DNA of 64,000 nt, taken from Pseudomonas sp. Fl4BN1 (GTDB lineage Bacteria; Pseudomonadota; Gammaproteobacteria; Pseudomonadales; Pseudomonadaceae). A program made the translations under genes and the position numbers. The stretch's first letter is position 1. Each line of letters starts with the position of its first letter. The notes below the pieces were generated by a model. That model saw only the letters and a list, made by a program, of their open reading frames with translations, did no database searches and was not told the DNA's origin. Shown here in pieces: positions 1 through 9,022 of the stretch. The stretch is taken from NCBI RefSeq assembly GCF_009908285.1, contig NZ_JAAARM010000005.1:1-64000 (forward strand), written 5' to 3'.

Positions 1-18
1 GTGCCCGGTTCTAGAAAA

Positions 19-26
19 AACAATAA
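19..26 (+). promoter_or_regulatory. Hfq/Crc catabolite motif (AACAATAA) ahead of purine permease
   Basis: Exact match to the AANAANAA consensus bound by Hfq with Crc in Pseudomonas, 21 bases before the GTG start. The same motif recurs before puuE, alc, allA and the urate permease in this window. Function is inferred from the motif and its position. Confidence 0.45.
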
Positions 27-47
27 AACTCTTGAGGAGTACTTGCT

Positions 48-1397
48 GTGGAAAGCCGCAAATCCGAAGCCTCTTCGCTGGACCTCTCGCCCTCGCTGAA
101 CAGCCGTTGGCTGGAGCGCATCTTCAAACTCAGGTTGCATGGCACCACGGTGAAGACCGAGCTGATTGCCGGTCTGACAACCTTCATCACCATGGCTTAC
201 ATCATTTTCGTCAACCCCAACATCATGGCCGACGCCGGCATCGATCATGGCGCCGCCTTTGTTGCCACCTGCATCGCCGCCGCCCTGGGCTGCCTGTTGA
301 TGGGCCTGTACGCCAACTGGCCGGTGGGGCTGGCACCGGGCATGGGCCTCAATGCCTTCTTCACCTACACCGTGGTCGGCACCATGGGCTACAACTGGGA
401 AACCGCTCTCGGCGCGGTATTCATCTCCGGCGTGCTGTTCATGATCCTGACCCTGTCACGGATCCGTGAATGGCTGCTCAACAGTATTCCGGTAAGCCTG
501 CGTTTCGCCATGGGCGCCGGGGTCGGACTGTTTCTTGGACTGATCGGCCTGAAGACCGCCGGTATCATCGTCGATAGCCCGGCCACCCTGATCAAGCTCG
601 GCTCCCTGCGCGAGCCCGGTCCGCTGCTGGCGGCCATCTGCTTTCTGATGATCGCGGTGCTCAGCTATCACCGGGTGTTCGGCGCAATTCTCATCAGCAT
701 TATCGCCGTGACCCTGGCCGGTTGGGGCCTGGGCCTGGTGCACTACAACGGCATTATGTCGACCCCGCCGAGCTTGGCGCCGACCTGGATGGCCATGGAC
801 ATCGCCGGAGTGTTCAACGTCAGCATGATCAGCGTGGTCCTGGCCTTTCTCTTCGTACACATGTTCGACACCGCCGGCACCCTGATGGGCGTGGCTCAGC
901 GCGCTGGCCTGGTGAACGCTGATGGCAAGATTGAAAACCTCTCCCGCGCGCTAAAAGCTGACAGTGCCTCCAGCGTCTTCGGCGCAGTGGTTGGGGTGCC
1001 GCCAGTGACCAGCTACGTGGAAAGTGCCGCAGGTGTGGCCGCGGGTGGTCGGACAGGTCTTACTGCAGTGACCGTGGGCGTGCTATTCATTGCCGCCATG
1101 TTTTTTGCCCCACTGGCAGGCATGATCCCCGCCTACGCCACTGCCGGCGCCTTGATCTACGTGGCCATGTTGATGATGGGCGGCATGGCGCATATCAACT
1201 GGGACGAGGCCACCGACAGCATTCCGGCGATTGTCACGGCGATCATGATGCCCCTGACTTTTTCCGTCGCTGATGGTATTGCCCTGGGTTTCATCACCTA
1301 CGTGGTGCTGAAGGCCGGGACCGGTAAACACAAGGAAATCTCCATCAGCCTGTATGTACTGTGCGCGATATTCATCGCCAAGTTCATTTTCTTGTAA
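48..1397 (+). CDS. AzgA-type NCS2 purine (adenine/guanine/hypoxanthine) permease
   Basis: Inner-membrane proton-coupled nucleobase importer of 449 residues. The N-terminal block GLTTFITMAYIIFVNP, the GMGLNAFFTY segment and the FDTAGTLMG segment are hallmarks of the AzgA/GhxP/PurP branch of NCS2, and the rest is a chain of about 12-14 hydrophobic segments. The GTG start is supported by TTGAGGAG upstream. It lies ahead of the urate genes, which suggests it brings in purine bases feeding the same catabolic route; choosing between adenine and guanine/hypoxanthine is not possible from sequence alone. A hairpin terminator follows. Confidence 0.88.
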   Translation: MESRKSEASSLDLSPSLNSRWLERIFKLRLHGTTVKTELIAGLTTFITMAYIIFVNPNIMADAGIDHGAAFVATCIAAALGCLLMGLYANWPVGLAPGMGLNAFFTYTVVGTMGYNWETALGAVFISGVLFMILTLSRIREWLLNSIPVSLRFAMGAGVGLFLGLIGLKTAGIIVDSPATLIKLGSLREPGPLLAAICFLMIAVLSYHRVFGAILISIIAVTLAGWGLGLVHYNGIMSTPPSLAPTWMAMDIAGVFNVSMISVVLAFLFVHMFDTAGTLMGVAQRAGLVNADGKIENLSRALKADSASSVFGAVVGVPPVTSYVESAAGVAAGGRTGLTAVTVGVLFIAAMFFAPLAGMIPAYATAGALIYVAMLMMGGMAHINWDEATDSIPAIVTAIMMPLTFSVADGIALGFITYVVLKAGTGKHKEISISLYVLCAIFIAKFIFL

Positions 1398-1414
1398 GCC
1401 CGCCTGTTTTATCC

Positions 1415-1440
1415 GCCCCATCCTGTCGGATGGGGCCTTT
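1415..1440 (+). terminator. Intrinsic terminator after the purine permease
   Basis: GCCCCATCC at 1415-1423 pairs with GGATGGGGC at 1428-1436 across a 4-base loop, followed by CTTT. It separates the permease from the LysE-type gene. Confidence 0.65.
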
Positions 1441-1459
1441 GTGCATTAGGGAAAAAGTG

Positions 1460-2086
1460 ATGAGCCTGGAAACCTGGCTGCTGTTCGGTGCTGCTGCTCT
1501 GGTAGTGATCCTGATCCCGGGGCCTTTGTCGTTGCTGATGATCAGCAACAGCCTGAACTATGGGCTGCGTCGCTCCTACCCGGCCTTTCTTGGCGGGGTG
1601 TTGGCCTCAATCTGCCTGTTGAACGCTTCGGCGCTGGGCCTGGGAGCACTGTTGCTGGCTTCGGAACAACTGTTCAGCGCCCTGAAGGTTGTCGGCGCCC
1701 TCTATCTGTTTTATCTCGCCTGGCAGAGCTGGCAGCAGTCGCGGCAACCATCCCACGGCGCCGTGGTGCCTGAAGCCGCACCGAAACCGCGCTTTCGCGC
1801 ACTGTTCGGGCGCGCCTTTGTCCTGGGAGCCAGCAATCCGAAGGACATTCTGTTCTTCGCCGCCTTCCTGCCGCAGTTTCTCAGCACCCAGCAGCCATTC
1901 CTGCCACAACTGCTGGTCATGATCGTCACCTGGACCCTGCTGGACCTGGCCTGCAAACTGGCCTACGGCCTCAGCGCCCACGGTGCTGCGCGCTACTTGC
2001 GCAGCGGCAAGGGTCAACGTTGGTTCAACCGCATCAGCGCCGGACTGTTCAGCAGCGCCGGTGCTGCGTCCTTGCTGAGTCGTTGA
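1460..2086 (+). CDS. LysE/RhtB-family amino-acid exporter
   Basis: Inner-membrane exporter of 208 residues. The N-terminal segment VILIPGPLSLLMISNS carries the G-P-x-x-x-x-x-x LysE/RhtB signature, followed by about five further hydrophobic helices and a basic central loop near residues 95-115. ATG at 1460 is chosen because AGGGAAAAAG lies just upstream and the longer in-frame alternative would run through the terminator hairpin. Substrate is unknown; family members export lysine, homoserine/threonine, cysteine or related amino acids. It faces uraH tail to tail. Confidence 0.82.
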   Translation: MSLETWLLFGAAALVVILIPGPLSLLMISNSLNYGLRRSYPAFLGGVLASICLLNASALGLGALLLASEQLFSALKVVGALYLFYLAWQSWQQSRQPSHGAVVPEAAPKPRFRALFGRAFVLGASNPKDILFFAAFLPQFLSTQQPFLPQLLVMIVTWTLLDLACKLAYGLSAHGAARYLRSGKGQRWFNRISAGLFSSAGAASLLSR

Positions 2087-2122
2087 ACACATTACTTGCC
2101 GGCGAAGGCTATGTAACAGGCG

Positions 2123-2147
2123 AAAAAAAGCCCGCAGTGTGAGCGGG
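2123..2147 (-). terminator. Intrinsic terminator of uraH
   Basis: Read on the minus strand: GCCCGC stem, 7-base loop, GCGGGC stem, then seven T. It lies just past the end of the minus-strand uraH gene. Confidence 0.8.
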
Positions 2148-2192
2148 CAAAGACCAAAGAAGCTATTTGCGCAGGATTCTTGGGGGAAAGTC

Positions 2193-2546
2193 CTAGCTTC
2201 CTCTGTAGGTCGAATAGCTGTAAGGCGAGATCAACAACGGCACGTGGTAATGCTCCTGCTCAGCGCTGATGCCGAACCGCAGCACCACCACATCGAGGAA
2301 AGCCGGCTGGGGCAGTTGCACGCCACGGGCGCGGTAGTAGTCGCCGGCATGGAATTGCAGTTGGTACACCCCGGAACGGTAGTCATCACCCTGCAGCAGT
2401 GGCGCATCGCAACGGCCGTCGCTGTTGGTCAGGGTACTGGCGACCAACTCCAGCTGGGTCCCTTCAATCCGGTACAACTCGACCTTGATAGCGCTGCCTG
2501 GGCAGCCATGTGCGGCATCCAAAACGTGTGTAGTCAAACGTCCCAT
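2193..2546 (-). CDS. uraH: 5-hydroxyisourate hydrolase (transthyretin-like)
   Basis: Hydrolyses 5-hydroxyisourate to OHCU, the second step of urate breakdown. At 117 residues it has normal length. It begins [10 protein letters not shown], containing the conserved H of the LTTHVLD block, and ends in the diagnostic YRGS tetrapeptide that lines the active site; an internal [10 protein letters not shown] segment is also typical. It is the only urate gene on the minus strand, divergent from puuE over a 425-base control region. Its substrate would come from PuuD encoded at 6.2 kb. Confidence 0.95.
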   Translation of the reverse strand: MGRLTTHVLDAAHGCPGSAIKVELYRIEGTQLELVASTLTNSDGRCDAPLLQGDDYRSGVYQLQFHAGDYYRARGVQLPQPAFLDVVVLRFGISAEQEHYHVPLLISPYSYSTYRGS

Positions 2547-2971
2547 TGATTCTGCGTGCCTGGCGCAACTGAAGCGTTCAGGCCTCGCGCCTCCCGAAGT
2601 CAGTGATTAAAAGGGAGCCACGGCGATTCGGCGGATGAAAGGCTGTGACGAGGCGATGATTAAGACACTTTTAAAAAAAATTGTACACAATAATAATCAC
2701 AAACATTCACCCTCGGCGGCTGCTTTCCCACACCTGATGAGTCGACCTCAACAGCACGGCAACAGACGACTTGCGATCCATTAACTGACCATTCAGGCAA
2801 GTTTCTTGCAGGTACCGTCCATAGCGACGAATGCGGAAAAATGCAAAAAATCAGGCTTACAAAGTGATCATAAACTTGTATACAATCACCCCATCGCAGT
2901 GACGCCTACCTGGCTTCCCAGCTTCAGGTCCCGCCACGCCAACGTCATCACGAACAAGAAGGAAGACTGCA
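2547..2971. promoter_or_regulatory. uraH-puuE divergent control region
   Basis: This is a 425-base non-coding stretch, AT-rich around 2665-2700. It contains two related palindromes: TTGTACACAA at 2681-2690 (one central mismatch) and the perfect TTGTATACAA at 2876-2885. Such sites resemble operators of GntR/FCD-type repressors. AACAAGAA at 2953-2960 is an Hfq/Crc motif, followed by AAGGA as the puuE ribosome site. No coding frame was credited here. Confidence 0.5.
2953..2960 (+). promoter_or_regulatory. Hfq/Crc motif (AACAAGAA) before puuE
   Basis: Exact AANAANAA motif ending 11 bases before the GTG start and abutting the AAGGA ribosome site, so bound Hfq/Crc would be expected to block initiation. 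Inferred from motif only. Confidence 0.5.
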
Positions 2972-3898
2972 GTGAGCGCTGACTACCCTCGCGACCTGAT
3001 CGGTTACGGTTCCACCCCTCCTCACCCTCACTGGCCAGGCAATGCCCGAGTCGCACTGTCCTTCGTGCTCAACTACGAGGAAGGTGGCGAGCGCAACATC
3101 CTTCATGGCGACAAGGAATCGGAGGCCTTCCTTTCGGAAATGGTTTCGGCGCAGCCGCTGCAGGGCGAGCGCAACATGAGCATGGAGTCGCTGTACGAGT
3201 ATGGCAGCCGTGCCGGGGTCTGGCGGATCCTCAAGCTGTTCAAGGAATTCGACATTCCCATGACCATCTTTGCCGTAGCCATGGCCGCCCAGCGTCACCC
3301 GGATGTGATCCGGACCATGGTCGAGGCCGGCCACGAGATCTGCAGCCATGGCTACCGCTGGATCGACTACCAGTACATGGACGAGGCCCAGGAACGCGAG
3401 CACATGCTCGAAGCGATCCGCATCCTCACCGAAATCACCGGCGAGCGCCCCCTGGGCTGGTACACCGGCCGCACCGGCCCGAACACCCGGCGCCTGGTGA
3501 TGGAGGAAGGCGGCTTCCTTTATGACTGCGACACCTACGACGATGACCTGCCCTACTGGGAGCCCAATAATCCGACCGGCAAAGCGCACTTGGTGATCCC
3601 TTACACCCTGGACACCAACGACATGCGTTTTACTCAGGTACAGGGCTTCAACACCGGAGACGATTTCTTCCACTACCTGAAAGACGCCTTTGATGTGCTC
3701 TACGCTGAAGGCGCCGAAGCGCCGAAGATGCTTTCCATCGGTTTGCACTGCCGGCTGATAGGCCGTCCGGCACGCCTGGCGTCGCTCAAGCGCTTCATCG
3801 AATACGTCAAAGGCCACGAACAGGTCTGGTTCACCCGCCGGGTCGACATCGCCCGCCATTGGCAACAGACCCATCCTTACCAGGGAGCGGCGAAATGA
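2972..3898 (+). CDS. puuE: Allantoinase PuuE (polysaccharide-deacetylase fold)
   Basis: Converts (S)-allantoin to allantoate in the cytoplasm. The 308-residue protein begins with the PRDLIGYG block and has NYEEGGERNI, HEICSHGYRW and LGWYTGRTGPNTRR, all characteristic of the cofactor-independent PuuE type described in Pseudomonas rather than the metal-dependent AllB type. The GTG start has AAGGA eight bases upstream. Its stop overlaps the uraD start in ATGA, so the two are translationally coupled. It heads the puuE-uraD-alc-allA run of pathway genes. Confidence 0.95.
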   Translation: MSADYPRDLIGYGSTPPHPHWPGNARVALSFVLNYEEGGERNILHGDKESEAFLSEMVSAQPLQGERNMSMESLYEYGSRAGVWRILKLFKEFDIPMTIFAVAMAAQRHPDVIRTMVEAGHEICSHGYRWIDYQYMDEAQEREHMLEAIRILTEITGERPLGWYTGRTGPNTRRLVMEEGGFLYDCDTYDDDLPYWEPNNPTGKAHLVIPYTLDTNDMRFTQVQGFNTGDDFFHYLKDAFDVLYAEGAEAPKMLSIGLHCRLIGRPARLASLKRFIEYVKGHEQVWFTRRVDIARHWQQTHPYQGAAK

Positions 3899-4410
3899 CT
3901 GCCTTCCAGAGCCTCAAGCCCTCGACCCTGAGCCGCGAAGCCTTTGTCAAAGCCTTCGCCGATATCTACGAACACTCCCCATGGGTTGCTGAAAAAGCCT
4001 ATGACCTGGGCCTCGACGCTTCCGTCGACCAGATCGAAACCTTGCACCAGCGCATGAGCGATATTCTCTTGAGCGCCGATCACGCCAGCCAACTGGCACT
4101 GATCAACGCTCACCCGGACCTGGCCGGCAAAGCTGCTGTCCAGGGACAGCTGACCGAAGCCAGCACCCATGAACAGGCTGGCGCCGGTATTCATCAGTGC
4201 ACGGCCGAAGAGTTTCAGCGCTTCACCGAACTGAACGATGCCTACAAGGCCAAGTTCAAGTTTCCGTTCATCATGGCGGTGAAAGGCAGCAACCGGCATC
4301 AGATCCTCGCAGCGTTCGAAACTCGTATCCACAACTCGGTGGATACCGAGTTCAAGTGCGCGCTGGCAGAGATCAACAAAATCGCCTTGTTCCGACTACT
4401 GAGCCTGTAG
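3895..4410 (+). CDS. uraD: OHCU decarboxylase
   Basis: Decarboxylates 2-oxo-4-hydroxy-4-carboxy-5-ureidoimidazoline to (S)-allantoin, the third step from urate. The 171-residue protein has the [12 protein letters not shown] block with the catalytic His, an E-rich [10 protein letters not shown] block and the FPFIMAVKG segment typical of the family. The ATG at 3895 overlaps the puuE stop (ATGA), which fixes the start. The product feeds PuuE encoded immediately upstream, so the coupled pair covers consecutive reactions. Confidence 0.95.
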   Translation: MTAFQSLKPSTLSREAFVKAFADIYEHSPWVAEKAYDLGLDASVDQIETLHQRMSDILLSADHASQLALINAHPDLAGKAAVQGQLTEASTHEQAGAGIHQCTAEEFQRFTELNDAYKAKFKFPFIMAVKGSNRHQILAAFETRIHNSVDTEFKCALAEINKIALFRLLSL

Positions 4411-4500
4411 CGGCCAACCCCTGACGCCCCGAGAAATCGGCTCAGCCTGTGCCACCACCAGGGCCCTGCGGCATCTCCAGCCACCTATTTCAAGGCAGAC

Positions 4501-4508
4501 AAGAAAAA
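4501..4508 (+). promoter_or_regulatory. Hfq/Crc motif (AAGAAAAA) at the alc start
   Basis: AANAANAA match whose last A is the first base of the alc ATG. No strong Shine-Dalgarno is visible apart from AAGGCAGAC just upstream. Confidence 0.4.
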
Positions 4509-5503
4509 TGAAAGCTTGCGCCGTACCTTTCGAGAAGTTCGTCAACCTGGCCGATGCCCGCTTGGGCACCAAGATAATCTCGGTCACCGATGACTGGTTC
4601 GCTGACGCGAATCGGCTGTTCCAACCCACCCCGGCGGTATGGAAGGAAGGCGTGTTCGATGACAACGGCAAATGGATGGACGGTTGGGAATCGCGCCGCA
4701 AACGCTTCGAAGGCTACGACAGCGCAGTGATCCGCCTGGGCGTACCCGGCCGAATCAAGGGCGTGGATATCGACACCTCATTCTTCACCGGCAATTTCCC
4801 ACCATCGGCGTCCCTGGAAGCCTGCTTCCTGCCTGAAGGCGAACCCACCGATGACACCCTGTGGGTCGAAGTGCTGTCGGCGGTCGAGCTGCAAGGCAAC
4901 AGCCACCACTATCACGAGATCAACAACGACCAGCCGTTCAGCCACCTGCGCTTCAACATCTACCCGGATGGCGGCGTAGCCCGTCTGCGGGTCTACGGCG
5001 TTCCATACCGCGACTGGTCGACCATCGGCAACAATGAACAAGTCGACCTGGCTGCGGCCCTCAACGGCGGGCGCGCCCTGGCTTGCTCCGATGAACACTT
5101 CGGGCGCATGGGCAACATCCTTAACCCGGGTCGAGGCATCAACATGGGCGACGGCTGGGAAACCGCCCGTCGTCGTACCCCGGGCAATGACTGGGTGATC
5201 ATCGCCCTGGGTCACGCCGGTGAAATCGAGAAGATCATCGTCGATACCCTGCACTTCAAGGGCAACTACCCGGACTCCTGTTCGATACAGGGCGCCTTCG
5301 TCAAGGGTGGCACCGACAGCCAGATTGAAACCCAGAGCCTGTTCTGGCGTGAACTGCTGCCGAGCCAGAAGCTGGAAATGCACGCCGAGCATAGCTTCGC
5401 CGAGCAGATCAAGGCGCTGGGGCCGATTACCCATATCCGCCTGAACCTATTCCCGGATGGAGGCGTCAGCCGCCTGCGCATCCTGGGCAAGGTGGCGAAA
5501 TAA
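4508..5503 (+). CDS. alc: Allantoicase
   Basis: Hydrolyses allantoate to (S)-ureidoglycolate and urea. The 331-residue protein consists of two similar jelly-roll halves, each with a DGWE(S/T)xRRxxPG-like block ([10 protein letters not shown] near residue 60, [13 protein letters not shown] near residue 215) and a repeated L-x-x-F-P-D-G-G-V-(A/S)-R-L-R segment near residues 155 and 318. That internal duplication is diagnostic of allantoicase. It lies 97 bases after uraD and 120 bases before allA, in the same orientation. Confidence 0.95.
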   Translation: MKACAVPFEKFVNLADARLGTKIISVTDDWFADANRLFQPTPAVWKEGVFDDNGKWMDGWESRRKRFEGYDSAVIRLGVPGRIKGVDIDTSFFTGNFPPSASLEACFLPEGEPTDDTLWVEVLSAVELQGNSHHYHEINNDQPFSHLRFNIYPDGGVARLRVYGVPYRDWSTIGNNEQVDLAAALNGGRALACSDEHFGRMGNILNPGRGINMGDGWETARRRTPGNDWVIIALGHAGEIEKIIVDTLHFKGNYPDSCSIQGAFVKGGTDSQIETQSLFWRELLPSQKLEMHAEHSFAEQIKALGPITHIRLNLFPDGGVSRLRILGKVAK

Positions 5504-5554
5504 AGGTGCCCTCGATCACGGGCAAACCCGCTCCTGCTGGTTCGCGTGCAAGTG

Positions 5555-5578
5555 TGTAGGAGCGAGCTTGCTCGCGAT
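5555..5578 (+). repeat. Pseudomonas REP element
   Basis: TGTAGGAGCGAGCTTGCTCG core with the internal GCGAG/CTCGC palindrome, the commonest REP form of fluorescent pseudomonads. It lies in the alc-allA gap. A second degraded arm (CCCGCTCCTGCTGG) lies at 5527-5540. Confidence 0.85.
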
Positions 5579-5611
5579 GGCAATACAAACAGACCAACAC
5601 CCACTCAAGAT

Positions 5612-5619
5612 AAGAAGAA
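5612..5619 (+). promoter_or_regulatory. Hfq/Crc motif (AAGAAGAA) before allA
   Basis: Exact AANAANAA motif ending 4 bases before the allA ATG, in place of a clear ribosome site. Confidence 0.5.
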
Positions 5620-5623
5620 CAGC

Positions 5624-6127
5624 ATGCGCACACTAATGATTGAGCCCCTGAGCAAAGAAGCCTTCGCCCCCTTTGGTGACGTGATCGAAACCGACGGCAG
5701 CGATCACTTCATGATCAACAATGGTTCGACCATGCGCTTCCACCGCCTGGCGACGGTTGAAACCGCCCAGCCGGAGGATCAGGCAATCATCAGCATCTTC
5801 CGCGCCGATGCGCAGGAAATGCCCATGACCATCTGCATGCTGGAACGCCATCCGCTGGGCAGCCAGGCTTTCATTCCGCTGCTCGGCAACCCTTTTCTGA
5901 TCGTGGTTGCGCCACTTGGCGATGAACCTGTATCAGGCTTGGTCCGCGCCTTTGTCAGTAATGGCAGGCAGGGCATCAATTACCATCGCGGCGTTTGGCA
6001 CCACCCGGTGCTGACGATCGAAAAGCGGGATGACTTCCTGGTGGTTGATCGCAGTGGCAATGGCAATAACTGCGATGAGCATTTCTTCAAAGAGGATGAG
6101 CGTTTGATCCTCGCCCCCCACCAATAA
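5624..6127 (+). CDS. allA: Ureidoglycolate lyase
   Basis: Splits ureidoglycolate into glyoxylate and urea, the last step of the pathway present here. The 167-residue protein has the EAFAPFGDVIE N-terminal block, ERHPLGSQAFIPL, and GINYHRGVWHHPVL, the cupin-like metal/active-site segments typical of AllA. ATG at 5624 is chosen over an upstream in-frame start because the latter would read through the REP element. Glyoxylate would enter central metabolism and urea would need urease, which is not in this window. Confidence 0.95.
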   Translation: MRTLMIEPLSKEAFAPFGDVIETDGSDHFMINNGSTMRFHRLATVETAQPEDQAIISIFRADAQEMPMTICMLERHPLGSQAFIPLLGNPFLIVVAPLGDEPVSGLVRAFVSNGRQGINYHRGVWHHPVLTIEKRDDFLVVDRSGNGNNCDEHFFKEDERLILAPHQ

Positions 6128-6179
6128 GAGAAGGTCTGATCACCCAACAACTAAGGGTGACAGGCAAGAGGTAAAGACT

Positions 6180-7493
6180 GTGGAAGCACATCTGTTGGAA
6201 TGGCTCAACCTGAGCGTGCGTTGGATACATATGATCACGGGTGTGGCCTGGATCGGCGCATCGTTCTACTTCGTCTGGCTGGAGAACAATCTCAACCGCG
6301 TCAATCCCAAGGATGGCCTGTCCGGCGACCTCTGGGCGATTCACGGTGGTGGTATCTACCACCTGGAAAAATACAAGCTGGCTCCACCCTCGATGCCGGA
6401 GAACCTGCACTGGTTCAAGTGGGAAGCCTACTTCACCTGGATGTCAGGGATCGCCCTGCTGTGCCTGGTGTTCTATCTCAACCCGATGCTCTATCTGGTT
6501 GCCCCTGGCAGCGGCCTGAGCGGTCCTGAAGGTGTAGCCATCGGCGTCGCTGCGTTGATCGCAGGCTGGTTCGTCTACGACTTCCTCTGCGATTCGCCAC
6601 TGGGCAAGAAACCCGCCCTGCTCGGCCTCATCCTGTTCCTCCTGCTGATCGGCGCGGCGTATGGCTTCAGCAAGGTGTTCAGCGGCCGTGGCGCTTACCT
6701 GCATGTGGGCGCGATCATCGGCACCATCATGGTGGGCAACGTATTCCGCATCATCATGCCGGCCCAGCGCGCGCTGGTGGCGGCGATCGCGGAAAACCGC
6801 ACCCCGGACCCGAGCCTGCCGGCCAAGGGCCTGCTGCGTTCGCGTCACAACAACTACTTCACCCTGCCCGTGCTGTTCATCATGATCAGCAACCACTTCC
6901 CGAGCACCTACGGCAGCCAGTACAACTGGTTGATCCTGGCCGGTATCGCGGTCCTGGCAGTGTTGGTCCGTCACTACTTCAACACCCGTCACGACAGCCA
7001 CAAGTTTGCCTGGACCCTACCGGTCGCGGCACTGGGCATGATCTGCCTGGCTTACGTGACGGGGCCGACACCAGCCCCAAGCACCCCTGAAGTAGCCAAG
7101 ACTCCTGCCCAGATCGAGTACCAGCCACTGCCGGAAACCGCCCTGGGTGGTGGTGCCAAGCCCGCAACGCCGACGGCCGCGGAAACCCCGGCAGCAACCG
7201 CACCGGCACCGGCGCAGGCATCCAATACGGGCCCCACGTTCAACAAGGTGCACAGTGTGATTCAGGAGCGTTGCGCGGTCTGCCATTCGGCCAAGCCCAC
7301 CAGCCCCCTGTTCAGCACTGCACCAGCCGGAGTGATGTTCGATACCCCCGAACAGATCCGCCTGCAGGCTGCACGCATCCAGGCCCAGGCTGTTGCCAGT
7401 CAGATCATGCCGTTGGGCAACATCACCCAGATGACCCAGCAGGAACGTGAACTGATCGGCGCCTGGATTGCCCAGGGAGCCCAGACCAACTGA
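6180..7493 (+). CDS. puuD: Membrane urate oxidase PuuD with C-terminal cytochrome c domain
   Basis: Oxidises urate to 5-hydroxyisourate using respiratory electron transfer rather than oxygen directly. The first ~285 residues hold about eight membrane helices beginning WIHMITGVAWIGASFYFVWLE; residues ~290-345 are a Pro/Ala/Thr-rich linker; and the C-terminal ~90 residues carry one haem site, CAVCH, with a later methionine-containing segment. This arrangement matches the bacterial PuuD family of 400-440 residues. The GTG start has AGAGG seven bases upstream. It follows allA by 52 bases. Confidence 0.95.
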   Translation: MEAHLLEWLNLSVRWIHMITGVAWIGASFYFVWLENNLNRVNPKDGLSGDLWAIHGGGIYHLEKYKLAPPSMPENLHWFKWEAYFTWMSGIALLCLVFYLNPMLYLVAPGSGLSGPEGVAIGVAALIAGWFVYDFLCDSPLGKKPALLGLILFLLLIGAAYGFSKVFSGRGAYLHVGAIIGTIMVGNVFRIIMPAQRALVAAIAENRTPDPSLPAKGLLRSRHNNYFTLPVLFIMISNHFPSTYGSQYNWLILAGIAVLAVLVRHYFNTRHDSHKFAWTLPVAALGMICLAYVTGPTPAPSTPEVAKTPAQIEYQPLPETALGGGAKPATPTAAETPAATAPAPAQASNTGPTFNKVHSVIQERCAVCHSAKPTSPLFSTAPAGVMFDTPEQIRLQAARIQAQAVASQIMPLGNITQMTQQERELIGAWIAQGAQTN

Positions 7494-7515
7494 TCAGAGC
7501 CTGTCAGGCTGCTCT

Positions 7516-7572
7516 GCGAGCAAGCTCGCCCCTACAGAACCGGACTTATCTGTAGGGGCGGGCTTGCTTGCC
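7516..7572. repeat. Inverted REP pair (REPIN-like)
   Basis: GCGAGCAAGCTCGCCCCTAC at 7516-7535 and, in opposite orientation, TGTAGGGGCGGGCTTGCTTG at 7551-7570. The two arms can form a large stem-loop between puuD and the next permease. Confidence 0.8.
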
Positions 7573-7636
7573 CTCAGCCGATCAACATTCACCTGTTGCA
7601 GACACGCTGTGCGCAACCACGCAGCGGTTAAATCAC

Positions 7637-7644
7637 AAGAATAA
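7637..7644 (+). promoter_or_regulatory. Hfq/Crc motif (AAGAATAA) before urate permease
   Basis: Exact AANAANAA motif, 19 bases before the ATG and next to the GAGG ribosome site. Confidence 0.45.
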
Positions 7645-7663
7645 AAAAGATCCGAGGTGTTGC

Positions 7664-9022
7664 ATGTCCGATTCATCCGAACAGTGCGTCCCCGATGCGC
7701 CCGCCATCCAGCGTTTGCCCTTCCTGCAACTGATCCTGGTGGGGCTGCAACACGTTCTGCTGATGTATGGCGGTGCAATTGCGGTACCGCTGATCATCGG
7801 ACAGGCCGCGGGCCTGAGTCGTGAAGAAATCGCCTTCCTGATCAACGCCGACCTGCTGGTGGCCGGGATCGCCACCATCGTCCAATCCTTCGGTATCGGC
7901 CCCATGGGCATTCGCATGCCGGTAATGATGGGAGCCAGTTTCGCCGCCGTAGGCAGCATGGTGGCGATGGCCGGCATGCCCGGTATCGGCATGCAGGGGA
8001 TCTTCGGCGCCACCATCGCCGCCGGTTTCTTCGGCATGCTGATTGCCCCGTTCATGTCCAAAGTGGTGCGTTTCTTCCCCCCCCTGGTCACGGGAACGGT
8101 GATCACCTCGATCGGTTTATCACTGTTTCCCGTGGCGGTGAACTGGGCCGGCGGCGGCAGCACCGCTGCGCAATTCGGTTCACCGATCTATCTGAGCATT
8201 GCCGCACTGGTGCTGGGCACTATCCTACTGATCCATCGCTTCATGCGTGGTTTCTGGGTGAATATCTCGGTGCTGATCGGCATGGGCCTGGGCTACATAT
8301 TGTGCGGCCTGATCGGCATGGTGGACCTTAGTGGCATGGCCCAGGCGCCTTGGTTGCAAATCGTCACGCCACTGCACTTCGGCATGCCGACGTTCCATCT
8401 GGCCCCGATCCTGTCCATGTGCCTGGTGGTAGTGATCATCTTCGTCGAGTCCACCGGGATGTTCCTCGCCCTGGGCAAGATTACCGGCCAGGAAGTGACT
8501 CCACGCATGCTGCGTCGTGGCCTGCTTTGTGACGCCGGGGCCTCCTTCTTCGCCGGTTTTCTTAATACCTTCACCCATTCCTCCTTCGCCCAGAACATTG
8601 GCCTGGTGCAGATGACCGGAGTCCGCTGCCGCTCCGTGACCATAGTCGCTGGCGGCCTGCTGATCATCCTCAGCCTGCTGCCCAAGGCGGCCTTTCTGGT
8701 GGCTTCAATTCCTCCGGCAGTACTGGGCGGTGCGGCAATCGCGATGTTCGGCATGGTGGCGGCCACTGGGATCAAGATCCTCCAGGAAGCCGACATCGCC
8801 GATCGACGCAATCAGCTGCTGGTAGCGGTGAGCATCGGCATGGGCCTGATTCCAGTGGTCCGTCCGGAGTTCTTTGCCCACCTACCGCTGTGGATGAGCC
8901 CCATTACCCACAGCGGCATCGCCATGGCGACCTTGAGTGCATTGCTGTTGAACCTGCTGTTCAACATCCTTGGAGGCACCGAGCGAGCCACCAGCAGTCC
9001 TCAGGAAGCTCATCAGCATTGA
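7664..9022 (+). CDS. NCS2 urate/xanthine permease
   Basis: Inner-membrane importer of 452 residues. It begins with a charged cytoplasmic tail, then LVGLQHVLLMYGGAIAVPLIIG, the QH block of the NCS2 family, and later IIFVESTGMFLALGKITGQ and SFAQNIGLVQMTGV, matching the QN-G signature of the UacT/UapA (urate and xanthine) branch rather than the AzgA branch seen at the start of the window. GAGG six bases upstream supports ATG 7664. Its place after puuD points to urate or xanthine as substrate. Confidence 0.9.
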   Translation: MSDSSEQCVPDAPAIQRLPFLQLILVGLQHVLLMYGGAIAVPLIIGQAAGLSREEIAFLINADLLVAGIATIVQSFGIGPMGIRMPVMMGASFAAVGSMVAMAGMPGIGMQGIFGATIAAGFFGMLIAPFMSKVVRFFPPLVTGTVITSIGLSLFPVAVNWAGGGSTAAQFGSPIYLSIAALVLGTILLIHRFMRGFWVNISVLIGMGLGYILCGLIGMVDLSGMAQAPWLQIVTPLHFGMPTFHLAPILSMCLVVVIIFVESTGMFLALGKITGQEVTPRMLRRGLLCDAGASFFAGFLNTFTHSSFAQNIGLVQMTGVRCRSVTIVAGGLLIILSLLPKAAFLVASIPPAVLGGAAIAMFGMVAATGIKILQEADIADRRNQLLVAVSIGMGLIPVVRPEFFAHLPLWMSPITHSGIAMATLSALLLNLLFNILGGTERATSSPQEAHQH

